From positions 4,960,001 through 5,024,000 of the forward strand of contig CP085826.1 of assembly GCA_020809705.1 (NCBI GenBank): a stretch of DNA of 64,000 nt, written 5' to 3'. The DNA comes from Calonectria ilicicola. Lineage: Eukaryota; Ascomycota; Sordariomycetes; Hypocreales; Nectriaceae. The stretch's first letter is position 1, and each line of letters starts with the position of its first letter. Shown piece after piece: positions 22,389 through 31,795 of this stretch. The notes beneath the pieces were generated by a model. The model was not told the origin of the DNA and searched no databases. It saw only the letters and a program-made list of their open reading frames with translations. Made by a program: the position numbers and the translations under genes.

Positions 22389-23242
22389 GATGGGCGAGTT
22401 GAGCAGAGCGCTCAACTTGAGCGCTGAAGGTGAAAACGATCTTCGAGATAATGAGAAAACTCGACCAAATGGAACAGAATCTGGAGGCAGAGTACGGCAC
22501 AATGGGATTCAAAGGGAGGAGCGAGCAGAAATGAAACTCGGGGGGTGGTAGCATGGCCCAGCTCATCTTAAACGCCTTTAAGCATACACGCACTAATAAG
22601 AAACGGCGCTGGTGCAGCGAATCGTCCCGTCTGGAAAGCTCCGCTCCCACAAGCGGGTTGGACGAGTCGATGCCAAGCCCAGGTTGGACAAGGGCTAGTT
22701 CAGCTCGTGTGAGGCTGAGGCAGCATGGGGCCAAAGACGGCGCGTCTTGTTGGCTGGACACATCTCTGGGAGATCAAACACGGAGCAAAGCGTGGCCGCG
22801 GTGGCGCCAAGGATTCCATTGATCTGTGTTTGAGGTATGGAAGTGAGATTTTTATTCATCAAGCGAGAAATTGACTAAGATGGAGGTGATTGAAATAGGG
22901 CTCTAGTATTTGGGAGGCTTATGTTTATGGGTGCTGTTTTGATGCACAGAGTCGGTTGTTCAACGTTGTGCCCATCTTTCATTTGCTCGTAGGGCTGGGC
23001 ATTGATCGCCAGGGGGAGGGCAATTTGCGTATACTGGAGTCGTTGTGGGCGTAATTTTCGGATAACGCCACGAAGTGCCACGTACGAGAAGACGAATGAA
23101 TGGCAACACGGGAAAAAAAAAAGATCGTGCACTCAGACTGCTATGCAGAGTGAAAAGGAAAATGGTTGATTTTGTTGCGCGCGACTTGGTCTTGAAAGAT
23201 GACTTGTTGAGGTTGACACAATTTGCGGAAAGATAGACAGCA
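22389..23242. other. Promoter region of the four-TM gene up to the transposon border
   Basis: The sequence has normal base composition until the inverted repeat at 23245. No other gene is recognised; minus-strand frames at 22875-23322 look non-coding. Confidence 0.5.
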
Positions 23243-23244
23243 TA

Positions 23245-23356
23245 CCCGGTGGGTTGACTGACTAAGCCGACAGCGGGCAGTCGGGGCAGGCCCCCACCTC
23301 TCCTCTGGAGAGGTGGTGACACAACCCGTATCTGCGTCGCATGCGTATCCAGCTTT
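23245..23356 (+). repeat. Left terminal inverted repeat of the Fot1/pogo-like element
   Basis: It matches the reverse complement of 52263-52371: an outer 13-bp block CCCGGTGGGTTGA, a diverged ~30-bp spacer, then a ~65-bp almost identical block running from CCCCCACCTCTCC to GTATCCAGCTTT. It keeps normal GC content although the interior is AT-rich. Confidence 0.88.
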
Positions 23357-23675
23357 GATATAGTAACTCGTTTACAACTATCTTATTTTGTGATTAAATT
23401 GCCTTAAATTTTAAATATTATTAATTTTATATATAAATTTAATATGTTAGAAATTTTAGCTAAATTGTGTGTAGTTGCGGCGAGTGTAGCCTGCGTCTTT
23501 CTGTTAGGTGAAAATTTTATATAGATAACTTGGGGGAATCTTTTATTGCTTTAGGTACTTATAATAATGGAAATAATTATTGTATATTATATTATTGTGC
23601 CTTTTATTAAGAAATATATATCTTTATTGAGGGTAGGAAGACTGCTTTCTTTGATAGCTAAGAAGGGAGGCTAGT

Positions 23676-23680
23676 AAATG
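23676..23680. repeat. Target-site duplication AAATG of element A (left copy)
   Basis: AAATG directly precedes the left LTR and recurs at 30585-30589 directly after the right LTR. It is a 5-bp duplication typical of Ty3/gypsy integration. Confidence 0.9.
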
Positions 23681-24075
23681 TGTAACGGTCTGGTCAATTC
23701 CCAACTTGATGAACCAATCAGAACGAAGGGTTTATTGTTGGCAGGATGGTTAGGCGCGTTATGGTAAATAGAGCAATGGAAGTGTTACGTTAGGTAATAG
23801 TCAATCGCAATTGAGGTAACCAAGTTGTATTGAAAGCTGGCTAGTATCGGCCATAAGGGCGGATTCTAACCTGTCTATATACTATTATCGTAGTAGGCGC
23901 TCACTGTGTTGGTTCTATCTAAGTATTGGTGATCGGATGGGTGATCACAGGGTGATCACCAACATTATGGGTGATCGCGAGTGAGCGCTTCCTTATTGGT
24001 TGGTGTGGGGCTATAGGGTAGGTAGGTGTTAGTTCTGCCGTCGTAGACCGCCTAGGCGTGTCATGGGTCATAACA
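23681..24075 (-). repeat. 3' LTR of element A
   Basis: This is the 395-bp LTR at the downstream end of the minus-strand element. It contains four direct copies of GGTGATC between 23928 and 23976, flanked by the inverted pair GCGCTCACT (23897-23905) and AGTGAGCGC (23980-23988). Confidence 0.94.
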
Positions 24076-24171
24076 CGATGTCCCCCCTCTGTTGGTCTTG
24101 TCCTCAAGGCCCGTTAGTTCGACCTTGTGTGTGAGTTTCCCCATTTTTAACCTTCAAAATATTTTCTAATT

Positions 24172-24792
24172 ATGCCTCGTGGTCCAGGTGATTCCAAACA
24201 GCGTCTTCGTGCCAAGGCCCGAGCTCAGCTTATTAACTCAACGGGTTTTGAAATCATGCCGTGTTCATTCTGTTCCTCTAAGGGTTTGCGATGCAAGATG
24301 TTGCCGGATTCTGGTGACCGTTGCGGCGAGTGCACTCGTCGTGGTAGGACCTGTGATGCTTCAGAGGCGTCTTTGGCTGCGTGTGCGTCATTTTATGGTG
24401 GTGAATGTGGTTGGTTGCTGACTTTGGTAGTAAACCGGATAAATCGGGAGTCCGATCGTTTGGATATAGAGGAAGAGGTCGCTGAGGAGGAGTTCCTTCG
24501 TGTACAAGCGGAGGCGCTTGCGGCTCAGGCCAAGGTTCAGGAATCCTTGAACCGTTTATCCCGTCTTCGTCGTCAGAAACGTCAACTCAAGACGAAGGGT
24601 GTGGAGATGGTGCGTCGTGGGCTTTCTTCTTTGGATGAGTTGGAAGAGGCGGATCGGGTAGAGTCGGAAGCCGTTGTTCAGGCGCAGTCTTTAGGGGCAG
24701 TGGATGTTATCGATTGGAACGCTGTTGACCTCGATGGTTTGCTTGGCGTTGTGTCCTCAGGAACGCTTCCAGCAGCTTCGAGCAGTGCGTGA
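24172..24792 (+). CDS. Antisense ORF in retrotransposon A: Zn2Cys6-like cluster plus coiled coil
   Basis: This 206-residue frame runs opposite to gag-pol, starting 97 bp inside the left LTR, and its 3' end overlaps the end of the integrase frame by about 85 bp. Residues 31-61 contain six cysteines spaced CX2C-X6-C-X9-C-X2-C-X6-C, the Zn(II)2Cys6 binuclear-cluster pattern of fungal transcription factors such as Gal4. A Lys/Arg-rich segment (residues 9-17) precedes it. A long acidic then basic coiled coil (about 95-150) follows, as in Gal4-type dimerisation regions. I recall similar cysteine-rich ORFs as abundant orphan proteins in repeat-rich ascomycete genomes, but have not verified this. The frame is undamaged, like gag. 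A DNA-binding or capsid-associated role is inference. Confidence 0.72.
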   Translation: MPRGPGDSKQRLRAKARAQLINSTGFEIMPCSFCSSKGLRCKMLPDSGDRCGECTRRGRTCDASEASLAACASFYGGECGWLLTLVVNRINRESDRLDIEEEVAEEEFLRVQAEALAAQAKVQESLNRLSRLRRQKRQLKTKGVEMVRRGLSSLDELEEADRVESEAVVQAQSLGAVDVIDWNAVDLDGLLGVVSSGTLPAASSSA

Positions 24793-27700
24793 GATGTTTC
24801 GCGGGTTCCCATGTTGTTTCTTTATAGCCTTTCCATTTAATTTCAAATTTCCCGTCTTCTTCTCTCCTTTGTAGGATTTTTTCGACTTCCCACTGATCTT
24901 CTGGGTTTTCTATTTGTGGTTTGTAGCTGGGTCCTGTATTGACTTGGATGCCGTCACCGGGTTCTAGCAGTGAAATGTGGAAGATAGGGTGCACTTTAAT
25001 GTTGTCTGGGAGGTCGAGTTCATAGTTGTTTTCTGATATTTTTCTTTTAATGGGGTATGGTCCAATCTGCGTGAAGTCGATTTTTTTGTTTTGTCTTTTT
25101 GTTGCAAGATTTTTTGTTGCTAGGTAGACCATGTCTCCCTCCGAAAAGGTTGGTCCCTTCAGCCTTTTGAGGTTGTAATGTCTCTTCATGATGTTACGGA
25201 CGAACTCAAGTTCTGTCTTCATTTCTTCATGTAATTTTCTTAGATCATCTGACTTGATCATAGCTTTTGCTTGGATTGTGCCTTCTAAGGGGGCTCGGTA
25301 AGCATCTGGTGTGAAGCCAAAATTGGCTTTTGCTGGTGTTGTCTTAATGCTGTGATTGTAGGATGTGTTATGTGCTAGCTGTGCGATAGGTAACTTTTCT
25401 ACCCAGTCGGTTTGTTCGTAGTTAATGTAGCATCGTAGATATTGCTCAATTTCCTGGTTTTGGCGTTCGGTTTGTCCGTCTGTTTGGGGGTGGAAAGCTG
25501 TGCTTAGCTTGTGGTTTAACCCCATTAAGGACATCAGGCTTTGCCAAAACTTAGATGCAAATGGTTGTCCTCTATCCGATATGATTTCGGTTGGTAGGCC
25601 GTGTATAGCGACTATATGTCGAAAGAAAAGGTAGGCGAATTGTTCTTCTTTTGTTGCTTTATTATATGGGAGATAATATGCTGCTTTCGTGAAGCGATCA
25701 ACAATAACGAAAATACTATCATAGTATACTCCTGTAGCAGGGTCTGCTGACAAGGGAGGTTGGTAATAAAGTCCATTGTGATTGAGTCCCATGGTCGTTG
25801 TGCGACAGGGGATGGTTGCAATAATCCGTATGGTTTGTGTCTTGGTTTTTTGGAGTGTCGACATAGGCTGCATTCCTTACATACTTGTTCAACTTTCTTT
25901 TTCATCTTACTAAAGGAAAATGTCTGTTTGACTCGTTCAAGGGTTTTGTTGATGCCTTTGTGGCCATGCAAGGGGTGTTCGTGAATGTCCCTTATTAACT
26001 CCATTTGGTGTTCTTCTGGCACTTGTAGGTAGTCCGTTTTTCTTCTTCTGGAAGTGCTAGATTGTATTCTTCGATTTTCCTTAGTAGTGGATTGCCCTGT
26101 TCCACTCGTTGTGTGGGTATTTCCGCAGTAGTGGTTCTGGTTGCACGCGGCAATCCTCCTATTCTCATAGCGGCGATTATTTTCTTTGTTTCTATTGTCA
26201 TTCCACTGATTGGGGCTTGTTCTAGTCCTCCGTTGGTGTTGTAGATCAATAGTTTTTCTTGTGTTTTTGGTTTTTCTGTGTTGTAGTCAGGTCGGCGGCT
26301 GATCGCATCGGCGCGGCCATTCTCAGTTCCTTTAACATGAACGATTTGATAGTCGAATTCGGATAGGTATTCTGCATATCGTAGTTGCCTTCCACTGAGT
26401 TTTTGAGTGGTTGCGAAGTAGGCAATGTTTTTATGGTCGGTGTATACTGTGATTTTGTGGTTGCTTCCTAAAAGGTATTGTCGGAATTCTTTGAAAGCGT
26501 TGACAATAGCAAGGAATTCTTTATCGTAGATGGGGTAGTTTAGCTCAGGGCCATGTAGCTTATGCGAGTAGAATGCTATAGGATGTAGGTTTCCTTGTTC
26601 ATCTCGTTGTCCGATCTGGGCCCCTAGGGCGAAGTCCGATGCATCGGTTTCTAGCTCTATAGGCTTATCAGGGTCGAACATTGCAAGGATGGGTTCTTCT
26701 AAAATAGCATTTTTTATGGCTTCGAATGATTGTTGTGCTTTATTTCCCCATCGAAAGGTAATTCCTTTCTTAGTTAGTTCTGTCATGCCTGAGGCGATTT
26801 TACTAAATCCCTTAATGAATCTTCGGTAATAGTTAGCAAATCCGAGGAAGGCTTGTACTTCCTTCACATTAGTAGGTTCCTTCCAATCTTTTACTGCAGC
26901 AACTTTCTTTGGGTCCATGCGAATTTCGTTAGGGCTGATAATGTGTCCTAGAAATTCTACTTCTTGAGTGTGGAACTTGCTTTTTTCTGGTTCAACCAGG
27001 AGTTTGGCGTCTTGGAGGGCTTTTAAGACCTTATGAACGTGTTCTTCATGTTCTTCCTCGTTTTTGGAGAAGATGAGGATATCGTCCAGGTAGCAGACAA
27101 CAAAGATATCTAAGTGTTCTCGTAATACATTGGTTATCATTCGCTGAAATGATGCCGGTGCATTTGTGAGTCCAAAAGGCATAACTAGGTATTCAAACAG
27201 TCCAAACTTAGTTCGGAAAGCGGTTTTCCATTCATGTCCTTCTTTAATGCGAATAAGATTGTATGCTCCTTTAAGATCCAGTGCAGTAAAGATGTTGGCT
27301 CCATGAAGGCGATCCTTCATTTCATTAATCAATGGTAGTGGAGTGCGATCTTTAATGGTGATATCGTTGAGCTGTCGGTAGTCCACGACGAGGCGTAGCT
27401 TCCCGTTTTTCTTAGGCACAAACATGACAGGGTAACCAGCTTCGGAGTTTGAAATACGGATATATCCCTTTTTGAGCATATCTTGGATGTATTCCTTCAG
27501 GGTATCAAGCTCGATTTGGTTGAGATTATAAATAGGGTAAAATCGGGTGTTGGATCCGTCTTTAAGGACGATTTCGTGATCCCACTGGCTAAACTCAGGT
27601 AGTCCAGTGTCTAGTTCTTCTGCGAAGAGCTTTTCATAGATTCGGTACTGTGGGGGTACATTGTGCAGTCTGTCTGTTTCTGCTTCAGCCTTCATTTCTT

Positions 27701-28383
27701 TGAGGCTTTTATCGATTTGTTGGAACTGTGTTCTAAGGCAGGCGATCGTTCGTTGTCTTTGCCTTTTCTGACCGTTCTTGTGTTTATGTTTTGTTCCTTT
27801 GGGTGGCGAAGATTCTCCTTCGCTCATGTCTCCTGCTTGGTCAGGGCTAGGAGTTCGAGATCTCTCATCGTGTTTTATGGAAATATCGCTGGCTGCATCA
27901 TACTCCTCGGGTATTTGCACCTGGCCAGTACGCCAGCAGATATTAGGGTTGTATCGGTATAACCATGGGTACCCTAAAACTAGGTCGTGTTGTCCGATAT
28001 CAACAATATCGAAGGTTATTCCTTGGTTCTTTCCTTCAACGAAGACTTTCAGGTGATCAATCTTTTTGTCTATAATACCGTTGTTATATCCAAAGGGTGT
28101 TCCTTCTATATTGATGATTTCGTACGGGTCGACTTTCGTTGTCCATGGTAGCTGAAGTTCGTTAACTACTCGAGGATTCACGTAGTTTCGCTCAGCTCCG
28201 CTATCCACCATAGCGTTACACCACTTCCCTTTAATCCTTACTTCTATTTCTAATCGTCGTCGGGGTTGCTCTTTAGTTGTAGAGTATAGAGCTTTTTTAG
28301 GGAGTTCTTTCGGTAACTCCGGGGGTCGTTGCCCTAGCCGCTCCTGCTGCTCTTCTACAGGGGGCTCCGCTCGTTTTTTGGTT
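24707..28383 (-). pseudogene. pol of element A (protease, RT, RNase H, integrase, chromodomain) with two 1-nt shifts
   Basis: The pol frame is open from the gag overlap (about 28383) and continues down to 24707. The protease has the MVDSGAERNYV active site (28211 onward). RT shows LVVDYRQLN, AFRTKFGLFEYLVMPFGLTNAP and the catalytic YLDDILIFS. RNase H shows LETDASDFALGAQ and YTDHKNIAYF. Integrase has HPLHGHKG with CKECSLC (zinc-binding HHCC), then IVDRFTKAAYYLPY and FHPQTDGQTERQNQ. The C-terminus has a chromodomain with WEVEKILQRREEDGKFEIKW. The frame changes once near 26040 (RNase H/integrase linker) and once near 25770 (before the integrase core). Each is one base short compared with the parallel positions of RIP-decayed element B. 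Both lie in or beside homopolymer runs. Expression of full pol would also need a -1 shift at 28373-28379. Confidence 0.9.
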
Positions 28384-30136
28384 TTGTTCGGTGCCAGGCC
28401 ATTGCTTTATCTATCATGTGGATATCGCATTTGGGGTCTTGACATTCATTCCAGGGCAGCTCGCTGCAATCGGGGAACTCAGGCTCACCTGGTTCCAACA
28501 TAGTGAACTGGTAGTGGGGGTTTCTTCCCGTTACTTCGTGTCGGTCGAAGTGTCTCCCATAGGCGCGGTGGATGACCACGTCTTCTACCCTAATGGGAAA
28601 GCATGCTGCATGCTGCTTTTGTTCCATGTGTTGGAGGCAGTCGTGGTCGTAGCAGCTTACCCATGAGATGTTCTTATGTTCTTCGTGTACCGTGTTTAGT
28701 CTAGGGTCATCCTCCTTATGTTGGATAGGTCGGGGGTCGCGGTTTCCTGGTTGCCATTCGCTTCGCGCAAGTAGGAAGACTTTGTCTCCGTCCCACGAGG
28801 GTTCCCTGACTTGTTGGGCCATTCTTTTAATACTAGTTGTCCATTTCCTGTTTCCATTTTCGTCATAAGTGCAGGTATCCCACCATGCTGGTGCTTTGTC
28901 GGTATACACATCTAGGATGGATGCAGGGATTCCTATCTTCTTGGCTCGTTCCAACCATTCGTGGGGAAGGCAGGACTGGCCTTCTTGTCGGGTTGACCAT
29001 GCTTTTCGGATGGCTTCATCGATTTCTTGTTGCGGAGTGAGTTTTACCTTGCGCAACTCATGGTTTTCCGTACATTGCTTAACTATGGTGGTTGGTTCAT
29101 GTTTCTTAATGACAGCAAGAACAACTTTTCCTGTGGTATCCTCTTTTCCTTCTGGTACCGGGGTCCATTGAGTTTTCATAGTGTTGAGTTGTTTCTGTCC
29201 TTCTGGTATGGGTTTGAACTGATTTCCTGTTTTCGGGGAGCGGCATTCGAAGGATTTATGTCCTTTTTTCCCGCAGTTGAAGCAGGTAATCTTACTTTTG
29301 TCATACCCCTGGGTGGCGCCGAGTTCCATTGGCCCTGAATGAGTCCCGTGTGCGGTGCTTTGTTGCTTATTCTGGGTTTTTCCTTTATTCGGGATATATG
29401 GGTTTTTGTTATCTCGGGCGCGTTCCTTGCGTCGGTTAAATTGTCTTTCGTCGATCTTGACAGCACTTTTGATATACTCCGAGAGTTTTTCTGGCCGGTC
29501 TTCTTTATAGATTTCGTCCTTGACTTCGCCCTTCAGGCCTCTATAGTAGAGTTCCATTAGTGCGTCGTCATCCCAGGCTGTTCGTGCTGCAATCCTTTTG
29601 AACTCGGCCGAATACTGGCTGCAGGATTTTGTTTGTTTAAGTTCGTATAACTGGTTTACAGCTTGTTGTTCCATATCGATCGTGCCGAAATTGTCTTTAA
29701 TAGCGGTTTCGAAATGTTCCCAGTCTCTGAAGATCTCTCGGGTCTCTTCATTTTGGTCGGCGTCGTCCTCGTTTTCCAGATAGTCTCTCATGATGGGTTC
29801 AAACCATACTCCTGCGTCTCCTTGGAGGAGGGTTTTGGTGTATAGTACCTGGGCTTCGGGGGTTGCAAGTCGCGTTGGGAAAAAGCGGAAGTATCCCTTC
29901 ATTCGGGTGAGGAAGGGGACTACATCGGCAGCCTTTCCTAGGAAGGGCTCTGGGACCGGGGGTCTCAGAATTTCACCAATGTCTTTACCCTTGTTTCCTT
30001 CAACCGTGGTGGTTCCGGCTTTTTCTGCTTTAAGTTGTGCTTGTGCATCTGCGAGTTTCTTCTTAACCTGCTGCAGTTCCGTAGTCAACTCGGCGTTGCT
30101 AGGAGGAGCAGTGGCGGCGGGGTTCTTTCCGGACAT
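28355..30136 (-). CDS. gag polyprotein of element A
   Basis: The 593-residue frame begins with a Ser/Pro/Ala-rich N-terminus and a Lys/Ala/Gln coiled coil. A Ty3-type capsid region follows (FLTRMKGYFRFFPTRLATPE ... ALMELYYRGLKGEVKDEIY). A single CCHC zinc knuckle, CFNCGKKGHKSFEC, lies near residue 290. The ~290-residue tail after the knuckle is unusually long for gag and contains Cys/His-rich stretches (CTYDENG, CYDHDC, CDIH) of unknown role. Gag forms the virus-like particle and packages element RNA. The frame is undamaged and ends in TAG inside the overlap with pol. Confidence 0.92.
   Translation of the reverse strand: MSGKNPAATAPPSNAELTTELQQVKKKLADAQAQLKAEKAGTTTVEGNKGKDIGEILRPPVPEPFLGKAADVVPFLTRMKGYFRFFPTRLATPEAQVLYTKTLLQGDAGVWFEPIMRDYLENEDDADQNEETREIFRDWEHFETAIKDNFGTIDMEQQAVNQLYELKQTKSCSQYSAEFKRIAARTAWDDDALMELYYRGLKGEVKDEIYKEDRPEKLSEYIKSAVKIDERQFNRRKERARDNKNPYIPNKGKTQNKQQSTAHGTHSGPMELGATQGYDKSKITCFNCGKKGHKSFECRSPKTGNQFKPIPEGQKQLNTMKTQWTPVPEGKEDTTGKVVLAVIKKHEPTTIVKQCTENHELRKVKLTPQQEIDEAIRKAWSTRQEGQSCLPHEWLERAKKIGIPASILDVYTDKAPAWWDTCTYDENGNRKWTTSIKRMAQQVREPSWDGDKVFLLARSEWQPGNRDPRPIQHKEDDPRLNTVHEEHKNISWVSCYDHDCLQHMEQKQHAACFPIRVEDVVIHRAYGRHFDRHEVTGRNPHYQFTMLEPGEPEFPDCSELPWNECQDPKCDIHMIDKAMAWHRTKPKNERSPL
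28373..28379 (-). promoter_or_regulatory. Candidate -1 frameshift slippery site A AAA AAC (gag-pol)
   Basis: Read on the minus strand in the gag frame, the heptamer A AAA AAC fits the X XXY YYZ rule exactly. It lies six codons before the gag stop, and shifting back one base here enters the open pol frame (AAA CGA GCG GAG ...). It is the only such heptamer I noticed in the overlap. A downstream GC-rich stretch could form a stimulatory structure, not tested. Confidence 0.7.
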
Positions 30137-30178
30137 TGTTATTGCTCAATTGTTGACGCGGGTAACCAACTGAACAAG

Positions 30179-30187
30179 AGCTTTCAA
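30179..30187 (-). promoter_or_regulatory. Self-primer-type PBS of element A
   Basis: Two bases after the 5' LTR, the coding strand reads TTGAAAGCT. This is the exact reverse complement of AGCTTTCAA inside the same LTR (30339-30347), which lies roughly 45 nt downstream of a TATATA on the coding strand, near a plausible RNA 5' end. No tRNA 3'-end complement (TGG start) is seen. This matches the Tf1/sushi self-priming arrangement. Confidence 0.6.
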
Positions 30188-30189
30188 CG

Positions 30190-30584
30190 TGTAACGGTCT
30201 GGTCAATTCCCAACTTGATGAACCAATCAGAACGAAGGGTTTATTGTTGGCAGGATGGTTAGGCGCGTTATGGTAAATAGAGCAATGGAAGTGTTACGTT
30301 AGGTAATAGTCAATCGCAATTGAGGTAACCAAGTTGTATTGAAAGCTGGCTAGTATCGGCCATAAGGGCGGATTCTAACCTGTCTATATACTATTATCGT
30401 AGTAGGCGCTCACTGTGTTGGTTCTATCTAAGTATTGGTGATCGGATGGGTGATCACAGGGTGATCACCAACATTATGGGTGATCGCGAGTGAGCGCTTC
30501 CTTATTGGTTGGTGTGGGGCTATAGGGTAGGTAGGTGTTAGTTCTGCCGTCGTAGACCGCCTAGGCGTGTCATGGGTCATAACA
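30190..30584 (-). repeat. 5' LTR of element A
   Basis: This 395-bp LTR appears identical to 23681-24075 by eye. It is followed by the AAATG target duplication at 30585-30589. Confidence 0.94.
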
Positions 30585-30589
30585 AAATG

Positions 30590-31396
30590 GCACTTATAGT
30601 TAATAAAGAGTGTACTTTAATTATATTTATTACTAGTATTAAAAGAAGTACTTTTGCTATTATTAAGCTATATATATAGAATTATATGTGTTTTTTAAGA
30701 AAATATTATCTTTAAGGGCTTAAAATAGAGGTATTTAAAGCTTAGATTAGGTAGTTTTTTAAGTGGTATTTAAAGTTTTAATTTAGAAAGCTTAAGATTA
30801 AAGAGATTATAAGAGCTGGGGTAGAGCTTGATATGCTTAGAATGGAGTGTTAGTATGAAGAATTGGAAGCTATTATTACTCAATTTGATATCTATAAAGT
30901 CAATCTATGGAATTTTGATGAGATCCTATTATAAATTGGCTAGGTTGACTGTGTTTTGAAGCTATTTTTGATTAAGAAGAAAAAAAATATTAAATTAGTG
31001 ATTTTTTAATTGGGTAATAAGGAGTTATTTACTTTTATTAATATAATTAATGCTACTGGTCAAGTAGTTCCTTTTTTCTTATCCTTATAGCAAAAGTCCT
31101 CTTAAAGGAATATATTATGGCTGATATTAATGAATGTATTATATTAATTATAATAGTTGTTAGAGGTTATAATACAGTGGAAGGTAAAAAGGATAAGCTT
31201 AAAATTAAACTTATTAAATAAGTATATATTGTATTGTTATTTTATTTTAGAGGGGCTATATGTTATATATATATAGATGAATATTTCCTTTATTAATCAG
31301 CAATTTCAATATTTTAATTTCTAAGCAATTATATTATAAATCAATGATTTATAAGTTTTTATATTATAAATCAATGGATTTATAATCATTTATTAT
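30590..31396. pseudogene. RIP-decayed interior of the Fot1/pogo-like shell (between elements A and B)
   Basis: Extremely AT-rich sequence dominated by TA dinucleotides, with no frame surviving. By position it belongs to the outer DNA transposon and may be the 5' part of its transposase, but no motif is readable. Confidence 0.5.
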
Positions 31397-31795
31397 TGTT
31401 ATGACCCAAACACCCAAAGGCGGTGACCACAGGCAGAACCCTAACCAATTATAACAAAACTACCCTAGACCCACATAACCAGCTAATAAGAGTAAAGTCG
31501 AACAACCCCCATTCAATATTATCAAAGATTGCAACAAACATTATCAAACTAACTCCATTTAACCATTATAATAATAGAATCTTAGATATAGTAGTATATA
31601 GATAGATTAGATCCTACTATAAAGAATAAAATTAATTAATTTTTAATATAACTTGATTATTTTAATTGCAATTAACTATTACCTAATATAATACTTCTAT
31701 TACTTTATTTACTATAATATACTTAATTATCCTACTAATAATAAACCCTTTATTTTAATTGGTTTATTAAATTAGGAATTAATTAGATTATTATA
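31397..31795 (+). repeat. 5' LTR of element B
   Basis: This 399-bp LTR differs from its partner at 37892-38290 almost only by C/T and G/A changes, as expected when RIP acts independently on two copies. Confidence 0.88.

Larger units (their letters stand above)
23681..30584 (-). mobile_element. LTR retrotransposon A, Ty3/gypsy chromovirus type, young copy
   Basis: The element is 6,904 bp with 395-bp LTRs (23681-24075 and 30190-30584) that appear identical when read by eye, ending TGTTATGACC...CCGTTACA on the coding (minus) strand. Gene order on the minus strand is gag, protease, reverse transcriptase, RNase H, integrase, chromodomain, which is the Ty3/gypsy order. The base composition is not RIP-shifted, in sharp contrast to the flanking AT-rich DNA. 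That points to insertion after the surroundings had been mutated. A purine tract (AGAGGGGGGACATCG on the minus strand) abuts the 3' LTR. It carries an extra antisense ORF at 24172-24792. Single-base shifts in pol probably make this copy non-autonomous, unless they are sequencing errors. Confidence 0.95.

Noticed and set aside
23681..24075. GGTGATC repeats considered as a CRISPR-like or satellite array
   Set aside because: Only four short copies with uneven spacing, inside a eukaryotic LTR; a regulatory cluster is the simpler reading.
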